DNA from: Burkholderiales bacterium | GTDB lineage: Bacteria > Pseudomonadota > Gammaproteobacteria > Burkholderiales > Casimicrobiaceae | Assembly (NCBI GenBank): GCA_015075645.1 | Contig: JABTUF010000006.1 | Span: forward strand, 372,001-436,000 | DNA length: 64,000 bases | Direction: 5' to 3' | Shown here: positions 26,461 through 34,570 of the stretch, one piece after another | Numbering within the stretch: the stretch's first letter is position 1 | Layout: each line of letters starts with the position of its first letter | Made by a program: the position numbers and the translations under genes | The notes under the pieces: model-generated | The model's database searches: none | What the model was told of the DNA's origin: nothing | Seen by the model: only the letters and a program-made list of their open reading frames with translations

Positions 26461-27855
26461 TCAGCTCGACCGGCGATCGAAGCGGCCGAGCGTCCGCTCG
26501 ACGATCGCCGCGTTCTGCGCCGCGATCGCGCGGAACGGATCCGAGACGCGGTCGTCGTTCGCTGCCGCGCGCCAGAAGTCCGCGGCCGCCGCGCCCGCCG
26601 ACGACCAGACGGCTTCGTGCCCCGGCTGCGGAAGCGGAGCGTTGAAGCTTCGCGCCGGCACGTCGCCCGCGACAGGCGCATAGCCCATCGGCAGCATGCC
26701 GTAGACCGGCGCGAGGTCCAGCGTGTCGTCGTCGCGCGGCAGGAACGACAGGTTGCCGAGGTGCATGTCGGCGTTCGCGATGAACCGGCCGAAGGCGTCG
26801 AGCCAGCGCACGCGCTCCACGATATCGGGCGAGATCCATCGCAGCGCCGCGAGGCGTTGCGCGGCTTCGACCCAGCGACCCGCGCCGGCGGGGAGGCTCA
26901 GGTATTCGGCGTTGAGCGCGGCGAGCGAGACGACCGCGCGCCGTCCGCGCGCTCCGATGCGATCGAACCGGACGACTTCGAGGAACACGCGGGAGCCGCC
27001 TTCGACGATCTCCGACGCCGCGGCGTCGATCCCGCGCGCGCGGAGCGTCTCGAGCGCGAGGTGCTCGCACGCGAGGAGATCGCACCAGCGGCGCGCGCTC
27101 GGCGAAAACTCCGACGGCGAGAACTTCACCAGCGCGTGCCGCGCGGCGTCCGACGTTCCCACGAGCGCGCCGAACTTGGGCTCTGCCCCGCCGACGAGCG
27201 CGCCGGGCGTCACGCCGGCGATCGCATCGTTCGCGAGCATCGGATAGACGCGCGCGCGGTCGTCCCGGGGCACCGGTTCCCGGTCGCGCGCGAGCGACTC
27301 GTAGTTTCGGCGCGCGGACGCTTCGCCGAGGACGAGGTCGCCGGGAAGATCCTCGCCTGCGTGGAGGAGCGCCACGAGCGTGTCGTCGTCGGACCAGTCG
27401 TCCGGACGGTCGGGCAGCCGCAACTCGGCGTGGCGACGGGCGAACGATTGCCCGAGGAAGCCCTTGGGACGCGCGTCGAAGCACGGGAGCGGCAGGCCGG
27501 CGAAGACGCCGTCGCCGCGTCCACCACGCATCCACCGCGGCAGCGGGGCCGCATCGTGGACGCAGCAGCCGGCCGGCGCCAGCGCGGTCGCGCGTCCGAG
27601 GCGGACCATCGATCCGTCGGGCGCGACGCGGAAGAACGGGAACCCGGAACCCAGGTCGCGGATCGGGCGGGTCGCGGCGTAGCGTCGGGCGCGCGTCGCT
27701 CCGATGCGCACGATGCTGTCGCCGGCGCGCGCCACCAGCCGGGAGAAGCTCGCTTGCGACCCCACGCCCAGGGCCCGCATCAGCGGTGCGGCGGTCGAAA
27801 GCGGCGACCGGCGCAGTTCGGCCACGAGGGCGGACACGTCGCTGGCAGTCGTCAC
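26461..27855 (-). CDS. yjjJ: HipA-family serine/threonine kinase toxin, YjjJ type
   Basis: A 464-residue protein matching YjjJ, a HipA relative that carries its own N-terminal HTH instead of a separate HipB. Residues 1-60 form the HTH (LMRALGVGSQASFSRLVARA). The kinase part has GGAEPKFGALV (substrate/ATP loop) and FIANADMHLGNLSFLP, whose Asp is the probable catalytic base. The second metal motif, usually V-Y-D in this family, reads DLAPVYGMLPM with Gly at the Asp position. GTG 27855 is the start. Expected targets are aminoacyl-tRNA synthetases, but activity is uncertain. Promoter would lie in the AT-rich region 27856-28139. Confidence 0.87.
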   Translation of the reverse strand: MTTASDVSALVAELRRSPLSTAAPLMRALGVGSQASFSRLVARAGDSIVRIGATRARRYAATRPIRDLGSGFPFFRVAPDGSMVRLGRATALAPAGCCVHDAAPLPRWMRGGRGDGVFAGLPLPCFDARPKGFLGQSFARRHAELRLPDRPDDWSDDDTLVALLHAGEDLPGDLVLGEASARRNYESLARDREPVPRDDRARVYPMLANDAIAGVTPGALVGGAEPKFGALVGTSDAARHALVKFSPSEFSPSARRWCDLLACEHLALETLRARGIDAAASEIVEGGSRVFLEVVRFDRIGARGRRAVVSLAALNAEYLSLPAGAGRWVEAAQRLAALRWISPDIVERVRWLDAFGRFIANADMHLGNLSFLPRDDDTLDLAPVYGMLPMGYAPVAGDVPARSFNAPLPQPGHEAVWSSAGAAAADFWRAAANDDRVSDPFRAIAAQNAAIVERTLGRFDRRSS

Positions 27856-28139
27856 CGAAGGTGCGTCACCGGATCCAAAGTGGATGAATTGTCAGTCAGT
27901 GACCTATTTGCTGTCAATGATTTACATTGGCCAATCCGAGAAATTCAGAATGAATCGCTCGGACTGAACGCAACCGAGCCGCTCGGCTCGCTGACTCTGC
28001 GTGCTCATCTTGGGTCAAGTCGAAATGGTTGAATCACTGGATGAAATAGCCACGGCAGTGCATGATGTATGTGCTTGAATATCAGTGAATTGCGCACATG
28101 CAAGCGCCTGGATGAATGAATCCACCGCCCGGCAGGAGG
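27856..28139. other. AT-richer intergenic island between yjjJ and the NYN-LOTUS gene
   Basis: About 284 bases with clearly lower GC than the flanks. No coding pattern is visible in any frame. CTGGATGAA occurs twice (about 28037 and 28110), and ATGTGC...GCACAT segments could pair around 28068-28100. It may hold the yjjJ promoter on the minus strand. It may also be the remains of an inserted element. No tRNA or known RNA is recognisable. Confidence 0.4.
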
Positions 28140-29021
28140 TCAGTCGTCCTGCGCCGCCACCCGAACCGCGTACCCGCCCGACTTCTCGTCGCGCTCCAGC
28201 GTCAGTGCCCCCGCGTCGCGGGCCGCCTCGAGCATGGCGTTGAACGACCGGAAGCCGTAGTAGCTCTCGGCGAACCCCGGCCGGACCCGCTTCAGCGCCT
28301 GCTTCACCATCGACCCCCAGACCTTGTCGTCGCCGCCACGCTCGGAGGCGAGCGCCTCCACGGTCCCGACGATGAGGTCGATCGCCTCCCCCCGTCGCGC
28401 GTCGTCGGACTTCGCGGCCGGCGGCGGCGCGGGGTCGTCCGCCGGGGGCTCGGCCTTCGCGGCCTTCGCCCCGCTCGCCGCGGCCTTCGCGGGCGCCTTG
28501 GCCCGCGGGGTCCCGGCCTTCTTCGCCGCGCGCTTCCTCTGCTCGCGCACGAGGTCGTCGTAGTAGATGAACTCGTCGCAGTTCGCGATCAGGAGGTCCG
28601 AGGTCGAGTTCTTGACGCCGACGCCGATGACCGTCTTGTCGTTCTCGCGCAGCTTCGACACCAGCGGCGAGAAGTCCGAGTCGCCGCTGATGATGACGAA
28701 GGTGTCGACGTGCTCCTTGGTGTAGCAGAGGTCGAGCGCGTCGACGACCATCCGGATGTCGGCGGAGTTCTTGCCCGACTGGCGCACGTGCGGGATCTCG
28801 ATCAGCTCGAAGCTCGCCTCGTGCATCGGCGCCTTGAACGCCTTGTAGCGCTCCCAGTCGCAGTACGCCTTCTTGACGACGATCGAGCCCTTGAGCAGCA
28901 GGCGCTCGAGCACCTTCTTGATGTCGAACTTCTCGTAGTTCGCGTCGCGCACGCCGAGCGCGACGTTCTCGAAGTCGCAGAACAGCGCCATGTTGGAAGT
29001 GTCGCTCTCGCGGGCCATCAT
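28140..29021 (-). CDS. NYN-domain RNA-processing protein with C-terminal OST-HTH/LOTUS domain
   Basis: A 293-residue protein. Residues 8-145 form an NYN (PIN-like) nuclease domain with MALFCDFENVALGV, SGKNSADIRMVVDALDL and VIISGDSDFSPLV, giving the four acidic residues that bind metal. A lysine/alanine/proline-rich linker follows (about 150-205). The C-terminus (GEAIDLIVGTVEALASERGG onward to RSFNAMLEAARDAGALT) is a LOTUS/OST-HTH domain that binds RNA, possibly G-quadruplex RNA. Start ATG 29021 or 29018, with TGGAGG upstream. LabA-like family, expected to cut or process RNA; target unknown. Confidence 0.9.
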   Translation of the reverse strand: MMARESDTSNMALFCDFENVALGVRDANYEKFDIKKVLERLLLKGSIVVKKAYCDWERYKAFKAPMHEASFELIEIPHVRQSGKNSADIRMVVDALDLCYTKEHVDTFVIISGDSDFSPLVSKLRENDKTVIGVGVKNSTSDLLIANCDEFIYYDDLVREQRKRAAKKAGTPRAKAPAKAAASGAKAAKAEPPADDPAPPPAAKSDDARRGEAIDLIVGTVEALASERGGDDKVWGSMVKQALKRVRPGFAESYYGFRSFNAMLEAARDAGALTLERDEKSGGYAVRVAAQDD

Positions 29022-29065
29022 GGCCTCCAGGGTTCGGCGGGTGCGCCACGATACCACCCGCCTGT

Positions 29066-29188
29066 GGGAAACTGGGGTCGGACTCGACTTCCCAAGCGCG
29101 CGGGAAACCAGGGTCAGACTCGACTTCCCGGACGCGTTTCGTTCAGAGCACCCTGTTCCGGAAGAGTCGAGTCTGACCCTGCTTTCCC
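29066..29188. repeat. GGGTCAGA-family repeat, copy C (half copy plus inverted pair)
   Basis: A half copy at 29066-29093 begins GGGAAACTGGGGTCGGACTC. A full inverted pair follows: left arm 29102-29131 (GGGAAACCAGGGTCAGACTC...) and right arm 29158-29188, whose reverse complement opens GGGAAAGCAGGGTCAGACTC. The arms differ at a few bases. It fills the divergent interval between the NYN-LOTUS and yceH genes. The sequence CTCGA next to the core separates this group from copies A and B. Confidence 0.8.
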
Positions 29189-29204
29189 TGCCTTCCCCCG
29201 AACG

Positions 29205-29837
29205 ATGAACGCTCCGCCCCGTCCGCTGTCCGCCGTCGAGGCCCGCGTGCTCGGCGTCCTCGTCGAGAAGGAACGCACGGTGCCCGACAGCTACCCGCTG
29301 TCGCTCAACGCGATCGTGCTGGGCGCCAACCAGAAGACGAGCCGCTCGCCGACGATGGAGCTGGCGGAAACCGACGCGCAGGCGGCGCTCGACGCATTGA
29401 AGGGCCTGTCGCTCGTCGTCGAGACCTCCGGCGGACGCGTGATGCGCTACGCCCACAACCTGCCGCGCGCGCTCGCGATTCCCTCGGAGTCGGCGGCGAT
29501 CGTCGCCACGCTGATGCTCCGCGGCCCGCAGACACCCGGCGAGCTGCGCATCAACTCCGAGCGCCTCCATCGTTTCGCCGACGTCTCGTCGGTCGAGGCC
29601 TGCCTCGCCGAACTCGCCGCGCGTCCGGCGGGCGCGCTGGTCGTCGAGCTGCCGCGCGCGAGCGGCGCGCGTGAACGCCGCTGGGCGCACCTCTTGTCCG
29701 GAGCGCCTGCGGCGGTCGCGGACGCACCTTCGCCGGCCGATCGCGCGCACGACGGCGATCGCCTCGCCGCGCTGGAGGCCCGCGTCGAGCGGCTGGAGCG
29801 CGCGCTCTCCGAGATCCGCGGCTCGCGCGACGCGTAG
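29205..29837 (+). CDS. yceH: YceH-family (DUF480) protein
   Basis: A 210-residue YceH protein of normal length with two winged-helix units. Diagnostic segments are LSAVEARVLGVLVEKERTVP, DSYPLSLNAIVLGANQKTSR, then MLRGPQTPGELRINSERLHR. The function is unknown, though the fold suggests DNA binding. A C-terminal coiled coil (AALEARVERLERALSEIR) probably mediates dimer formation. ATG 29205 directly follows the repeat block, so its leader lies in or next to the repeat. No clear partner gene is adjacent. Confidence 0.92.
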   Translation: MNAPPRPLSAVEARVLGVLVEKERTVPDSYPLSLNAIVLGANQKTSRSPTMELAETDAQAALDALKGLSLVVETSGGRVMRYAHNLPRALAIPSESAAIVATLMLRGPQTPGELRINSERLHRFADVSSVEACLAELAARPAGALVVELPRASGARERRWAHLLSGAPAAVADAPSPADRAHDGDRLAALEARVERLERALSEIRGSRDA

Positions 29838-29926
29838 CCTGCGCGGCGCCAGCATTGCCCGATCCCAGTCGCGCGGGCACAATCGCAACCCCGGCGCGCA
29901 CCGCCAGCCCCTTCCCCGAACCGGAC

Positions 29927-30733
29927 ATGGACATCCAGACGTTCTACGAAGCCAGCAAGCCCATCGTGATCGCCTTCGCGCTCAAGGTCGCGGGCGCGCT
30001 CGCGATCTACATCGTCGGCCGCTGGCTGATCGGCTTCGCGACCGGGCTCATCACGCGCGCGCTGGAACGCCACAAGACCGAACCCACGATCATCCGCTAC
30101 ATCGCGAACGTGATCGCGGTGGCGCTGAACGTGCTGCTGGTGATCGGCATCCTCGGCTACTTCGGGGTCGAGACGACGTCGTTCGCGGCGCTCATCGCCG
30201 CCCTGGGCATCGCGATCGGCGCGGCGTGGGGCGGGCTCCTGTCGAACTTCGCGGCCGGCGCGTTCATCCTGGTGCTGCGTCCGTTCAAGGTCGGCGATTA
30301 CGTGAACGCCGGCGACGTCGAAGGCACGGTCCGCGCGATCGGATTGTTCTCGACCGCGATCGACACGCCCGACAACGTGCAGACCTACGTCGGCAACGCG
30401 AAGATCATGGGCGGCAACATCCGCAACTTCTCGGTGAACCCCCATCGCCGCGTCGAACTCACCGCGCAGCTCGACCACACCGTCGACCCGATGGACGCGA
30501 TCGCCCGCCTGAAGGAGGTGCTGCCGTCGATCGCCAACGTCGAGCAGTCGCCCGCACCCGACGTCGAGATCCTGGGATTCAACGAGCGCGGTACGCAGCT
30601 CGCGGTGCGACCCTACACGCACACCAACCACTACTGGCAGGTGTACTTCGACACCAACAAGGCGATCCGCCAGACGTTCGCGGCCGCGGGCTACCCGGTG
30701 CCCGAGGAGTACACGCGCGAACGCGAAGTCTGA
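29927..30733 (+). CDS. Small-conductance mechanosensitive channel (MscS family)
   Basis: A 268-residue MscS-type channel of standard length. It has three membrane helices: residues 14-34, 57-80 and the pore helix around 83-108 with the glycine/alanine-rich ALIAALGIAIGAAWGGLLSN followed by FAAGAFILVLRPFKVGDYV. The cytoplasmic beta domain (GTVRAIGLFSTAIDTPDN) and the C-terminal alpha/beta part complete the fold. It opens under membrane tension to release osmolytes after hypo-osmotic shock. ATG 29927 starts near the first helix. Confidence 0.93.
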   Translation: MDIQTFYEASKPIVIAFALKVAGALAIYIVGRWLIGFATGLITRALERHKTEPTIIRYIANVIAVALNVLLVIGILGYFGVETTSFAALIAALGIAIGAAWGGLLSNFAAGAFILVLRPFKVGDYVNAGDVEGTVRAIGLFSTAIDTPDNVQTYVGNAKIMGGNIRNFSVNPHRRVELTAQLDHTVDPMDAIARLKEVLPSIANVEQSPAPDVEILGFNERGTQLAVRPYTHTNHYWQVYFDTNKAIRQTFAAAGYPVPEEYTREREV

Positions 30734-30757
30734 ACCGATCTTCCGCAGGAGAACGCG

Positions 30758-31294
30758 ATGGGCATGCTCGACGGTTTGCTGGGACAGATCCTTTCGGGAG
30801 CGATGCAGCCGGGAGCGGCCGACGACGGCGGCCTGCCCGGGATGAGCGGCATGGGACGCGCGTCCGGCGGCATGGGCGGTCTGGGCGGCCTGGAATCGAT
30901 CCTGGGCGGTGGTGGCGGCGGCGCGGGCATGGCGGGCGCCGCGGGAGCCGGCGGCCTGATGGCGGTGCTGCTCCAGATGCTGCAGCAGAACGGCGGAATC
31001 GGCGGAGTGCTCTCGCAGTTCCAGCAGGCCGGCTACGGCAAGCAGGCGGACTCCTGGGTGGCGAACGGGCAGAACATGCCGATCAACGGCGACATCCTCT
31101 CGAAGGTGCTGGGTTCGGGGCAGCTCGACCAGATCGCGCAGCAGCTCGGCATGTCGCGCGGCCAGGCCGCCGACCAGATGGCTTCCGCGCTCCCCGACGT
31201 GGTCAACCACATGACGCCGAAGGGAAGCGTGCCGTCGAACGGCGACGACCTCGTCAATCGCGCGCTCGAGATGCTGCAGCGCGGAGGACGGTAG
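30758..31294 (+). CDS. YidB-like DUF937 protein
   Basis: A 178-residue protein starting at ATG 30758 with GCAGGAG upstream. The N-terminal 60 residues are rich in Gly and Met (GMSGMGRASGGMGGLGGLES), and the C-terminal half is the DUF937/YidB domain: SWVANGQNMPINGDILSKVL and LDQIAQQLGMSRGQAADQMA. Function is unknown; family members are small, soluble and often sit next to stress genes. It follows mscS closely on the same strand, so shared transcription is likely. Confidence 0.85.
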   Translation: MGMLDGLLGQILSGAMQPGAADDGGLPGMSGMGRASGGMGGLGGLESILGGGGGGAGMAGAAGAGGLMAVLLQMLQQNGGIGGVLSQFQQAGYGKQADSWVANGQNMPINGDILSKVLGSGQLDQIAQQLGMSRGQAADQMASALPDVVNHMTPKGSVPSNGDDLVNRALEMLQRGGR

Positions 31295-31430
31295 CGTCGG
31301 AACTCGGCAGGCACGGTGCTTGCCTTCCCCGAGGCGGGGAATATTCCGCTGGACCGGACGAGGCTCGCGCCGCGACGATACTCCGTGCACCACGCGGACG
31401 CACCCGCTGTCCGTATCCATCGGAGGTTTC

Positions 31431-32276
31431 ATGCGCACGCTCGCCACTCTCGTTCTCGCCGCTTCGATCGCTTTCCCCGCCTGGGCGCAGCCGGGCGGCG
31501 GCATGCACGGCGAGTCCCTGCCCGCATCCGTGATCGTCGAGGCGTCGACCGACGCGATGAAGACCAACGTCACGACCGACATCACCGACATCTGGTGGCT
31601 CGAGTCCGAGTCCGGCTGGGGCATCCAGTTCGTCCACAACCGCAACATCCTCTTCGCCACATTGTTCGTGTACGGCGCGGGCAACGTGCCGACCTTCCTG
31701 GTCGCCGTGCTGGAGAGCACGACCTTCGGCGGCGGCACCTTCACCGGACCCCTCTACGCGACGACGGGTTCGCCCTACGGCGCGCCGTGGAATCCAGCCG
31801 CGGTGTCCGATGCCGTGGTCGGCACGATGACCTTCCAGCTCACCGGCATCGGGACCGGCAACCTCAGCTACAACGTCGGCGCGACCAACGTCTCGAAGGT
31901 GATCAGCCGCCAGACGCTGCGGTTCGAGGACAATTCCGGCGACTACCTCCTCACCGACACGTACAGCGGCACGGGCTCCGGCGGCTGCGGGACCGGCGCG
32001 GAACAGGGCACGCTGAACGTCGTGCAGTCCGGCGCCTCCGCCACGCTCACGATCAACTGGGACGGCAACCTCTGCACGTTCCCGACCACCTACTCGCAGA
32101 CCGGCCGGTTCGGGCAATACCAGGGAACGATGTCGTGCTCGAACGGCACGACCGGGACCGCGAACTTCTTCGAGGTGCACAACCGGGTGAAGATGCTGAC
32201 CGGTCGCTATTCGATCTCGAACAGCCTCGGCTGCAGCTACCAGGGCCGGTTCGCCGCGATCGCGCCGACGCCGTAG
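31431..32276 (+). CDS. Unrecognised exported protein
   Basis: A 281-residue protein. ATG 31431 has CGGAGG upstream and is followed by a clear signal peptide (LATLVLAASIAFPAWAQ). The mature part is Ser/Thr/Gly-rich with alternating polar and aromatic residues and four to five cysteines: GSGGCGTG, NLCTFPTTY, MSCSNGT and LGCSYQG. The pattern ESGWGIQFVHNRNILFATLF resembles a recurring motif seen in uncharacterised secreted proteins that begin with 'ESGWG'. I do not assign a function. It is monocistronic as far as visible. Confidence 0.7.
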   Translation: MRTLATLVLAASIAFPAWAQPGGGMHGESLPASVIVEASTDAMKTNVTTDITDIWWLESESGWGIQFVHNRNILFATLFVYGAGNVPTFLVAVLESTTFGGGTFTGPLYATTGSPYGAPWNPAAVSDAVVGTMTFQLTGIGTGNLSYNVGATNVSKVISRQTLRFEDNSGDYLLTDTYSGTGSGGCGTGAEQGTLNVVQSGASATLTINWDGNLCTFPTTYSQTGRFGQYQGTMSCSNGTTGTANFFEVHNRVKMLTGRYSISNSLGCSYQGRFAAIAPTP

Positions 32277-32300
32277 CGGTCGGTCGCAGCTCAGCGGCGG

Positions 32301-33659
32301 TTACGCGCGAAGCGGCGGCATCGCCTTCGCGCCCGGCCGGCCCAGGCGCTCGCGCACGAGGTCGATCGCCGCGCGCAGGGCATAGACCTGGCCCGCCGCC
32401 GAACCGGGGAAGGCCGCCTCGTTCAACTGCGCCTCGAGTTCGTCGAGCCGGGGCAGGAAACCGGCGATCCGCTCCGGCGACGGCGAATCGCCGATTTCGT
32501 CCTCGAGTTCCCCCAGGCGCGCGTACCAGCGCCCGATGCGCGCGTTGATCCGGTACTCGTAGAGCACCGGCATGAACCGCAGCACCGGCAGCAGCACGGC
32601 GAAGATCGGAATGAGGAGCAGGATCAGTCGATCGGCGAGGTTCGCGAGCCAGTACGGCAGGTAGCGCTTGAGGAACGGCTTGCCCGAACGGTAGAAGCGC
32701 TCGGCTTCGTCGGCGAGCGGCACGTCCTGGTTGCGCGCGTTCGGAAACTGCCCGGCGTCCGCGACGATCGAATGCGCGCCGTGGATCGAACTCGCGGCGT
32801 CGAGCAGCAGGTACATGAGCGCCGGATGCAGGTCGCTTCGCACCAGAAGGTTCGCGTTGACGGCGATCGTGTGCACGTCCGCGCGCGGCAGGTCGCGCGC
32901 GAGGTCCGACACGCCGCGCGGCACCACGAAGTTCGAGATCGCCCCGGACCGCCGCGCGTACGCGTCGCCGCGGACGAACGGCAGCACATGCACCTGCGGC
33001 ATCGCGAGCAGGCGGACGATGACCGGCGACGCCGGCCCGGCGATGAAGAACGCCGCGTCGATCTCGCCGCGCTCCAGCGCGTCGGCGGCCTCGGCGCCGG
33101 TCGTCAGGACCAGCGTCGCGCCGTTGGCCGGGATGCCGCTCGCGTCGAGCAACCAGCGCGCGAGCGGGCGCAGGCCGCTGCCCTGCGGGCCGATCGCGAT
33201 GCGGCGGCCCTCGAGGTCGCGCAGCATCTTCGCGCCGATGCCGTCGCGCACGAACACCCACACGACCTCGGGGTAGAGGGCGCCGAGCGAGGCGACCGGA
33301 GACTCGGCGCCTTCGGGCACCGGCGGGAGCGTGCCGCCCTGCACGAACGCCGCGTCCGCCTGCCCGCTCGCGAGGCGTTCGGCGTTCTGGACCGAGCCGT
33401 TCGAGTTCAGGAGTTCGATCGTGACGCCGTTCGCGCGGAAGAATTCGCGGTAGCGTTCGCCGTAGCGGGCGTAGTCGCCCCCCGCCGCGCCCGACGACAG
33501 GACGAGATGGTCGGGCGGCGCGGGCTGCACGAAGCGCAGCGTGAACCAGAACGCCAAGGCGACCAGCGCCGCCATCGGCACGCCGATCACCACCGCATCG
33601 CGCCACGAGATGTGGTTGACGTCGATGCGGCGTCGCGCGTTCGGTTGCCCGGGCGTCAT
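32301..33659 (-). CDS. TAXI-type TRAP transporter solute-binding protein with C-terminal membrane segment
   Basis: A 452-residue protein. One hydrophobic segment near residues 22-45 anchors it; the next 270 residues are a periplasmic TAXI-family binding domain (VLSSGAAGGDYARYGERYRE, ADAAFVQGG, VYPEV-like LYPEVVWVFV, GPQGSGLRPLARWLLD). A second hydrophobic segment (LILLLIPIFAVLLPVLRFMP) lies near residues 345-375, then a cytoplasmic-looking acidic tail. TAXI proteins normally feed a TRAP permease, but none is next to it. It may act as a sensor or with a permease elsewhere. Confidence 0.85.
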   Translation of the reverse strand: MTPGQPNARRRIDVNHISWRDAVVIGVPMAALVALAFWFTLRFVQPAPPDHLVLSSGAAGGDYARYGERYREFFRANGVTIELLNSNGSVQNAERLASGQADAAFVQGGTLPPVPEGAESPVASLGALYPEVVWVFVRDGIGAKMLRDLEGRRIAIGPQGSGLRPLARWLLDASGIPANGATLVLTTGAEAADALERGEIDAAFFIAGPASPVIVRLLAMPQVHVLPFVRGDAYARRSGAISNFVVPRGVSDLARDLPRADVHTIAVNANLLVRSDLHPALMYLLLDAASSIHGAHSIVADAGQFPNARNQDVPLADEAERFYRSGKPFLKRYLPYWLANLADRLILLLIPIFAVLLPVLRFMPVLYEYRINARIGRWYARLGELEDEIGDSPSPERIAGFLPRLDELEAQLNEAAFPGSAAGQVYALRAAIDLVRERLGRPGAKAMPPLRA

Positions 33660-33739
33660 GGCGGCGGTAGCGTAGCAGAGGCCGGCGCCGTCGTCCGCGC
33701 GTGCGACAATCCGCCCTCGTCCCGCAAGCCGACCCCGCC

Positions 33740-34570
33740 TTGAATGCCCCGTCGCTGGTGGTCGCCCTCGTGCTCGGCGTCGTCGAGGGCCTGACCGAGT
33801 TCCTGCCGGTGTCCTCGACCGGCCACCTGATCGTCGCGGGGTCGCTCCTCGACTACACCGGCGAGCGCGCCAAGGTGTTCGAGATCGCGATCCAGTCGGG
33901 CGCGATGCTCGCCGTCGTCTGGGAATACCGCAGGCGCTTCCGGGGCGCCATCACGGGCATCGCGACCGACCGCGCCGCGCAGCGCTTCGCCCTCCATCTC
34001 GCGATCGCGTTCGTTCCCGCGGCCGCGCTCGGGCTGGCGATGGGCCACGCCATCAAGGCGGCGCTGTTCGCGCCGGTGCCGGTCGCCATCGCGTTCATCG
34101 CCGGCGCGTTCGTGATCCTGTGGGCCGAGCGTCGCGTGAAGGCGAATCCGGCGAGCGTGCGCGTCGCCGAGGTCGACCAGATGACCGCGGCCGATGCGCT
34201 CAAGGTCGGCATCGCGCAGGCCTTCGCGCTGATTCCGGGCACGTCGCGCTCGGGCGCGACGATCATCGGCGGCATGCTGTTCGGGCTCTCGCGCAAGGCG
34301 GCGACCGAGTTTTCGTTCTTCCTCGCGGTCCCGACGCTCCTCGCCGCCGGCGCGTACTCGCTGTGGAAGAGCCGCGACCTCCTCTCCGCCGCCGACGTTC
34401 CGGCGTTCTCGGTCGGATTCGTCGCTTCGTTCGTCTCGGCGTTCGCCTGCATCCGCTGGTTCCTGCGCTACGTCAGCCGGAACGACTTCGTGCCCTTCGC
34501 GTGGTACCGCATCGCGTTCGGCGTCCTGATCCTCGCGACCGCGTGGAGCGGCACCGTGCGCTGGTCGTGA
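33740..34570 (+). CDS. uppP: Undecaprenyl-diphosphate phosphatase
   Basis: A 276-residue BacA/UppP enzyme that recycles undecaprenyl pyrophosphate to the monophosphate carrier for cell-wall synthesis. Both signature motifs are intact: EGLTEFLPVSSTGHLI near the N-terminus and PGTSRSGATIIGG in the middle. Eight or so membrane helices are visible. TTG 33740 is preferred since it opens as (L)NAPSLVVALVLGVVEG, close to the usual start; a GTG at 33701 would add 13 polar residues. The stop overlaps the next gene's start. Confidence 0.95.
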   Translation: MNAPSLVVALVLGVVEGLTEFLPVSSTGHLIVAGSLLDYTGERAKVFEIAIQSGAMLAVVWEYRRRFRGAITGIATDRAAQRFALHLAIAFVPAAALGLAMGHAIKAALFAPVPVAIAFIAGAFVILWAERRVKANPASVRVAEVDQMTAADALKVGIAQAFALIPGTSRSGATIIGGMLFGLSRKAATEFSFFLAVPTLLAAGAYSLWKSRDLLSAADVPAFSVGFVASFVSAFACIRWFLRYVSRNDFVPFAWYRIAFGVLILATAWSGTVRWS

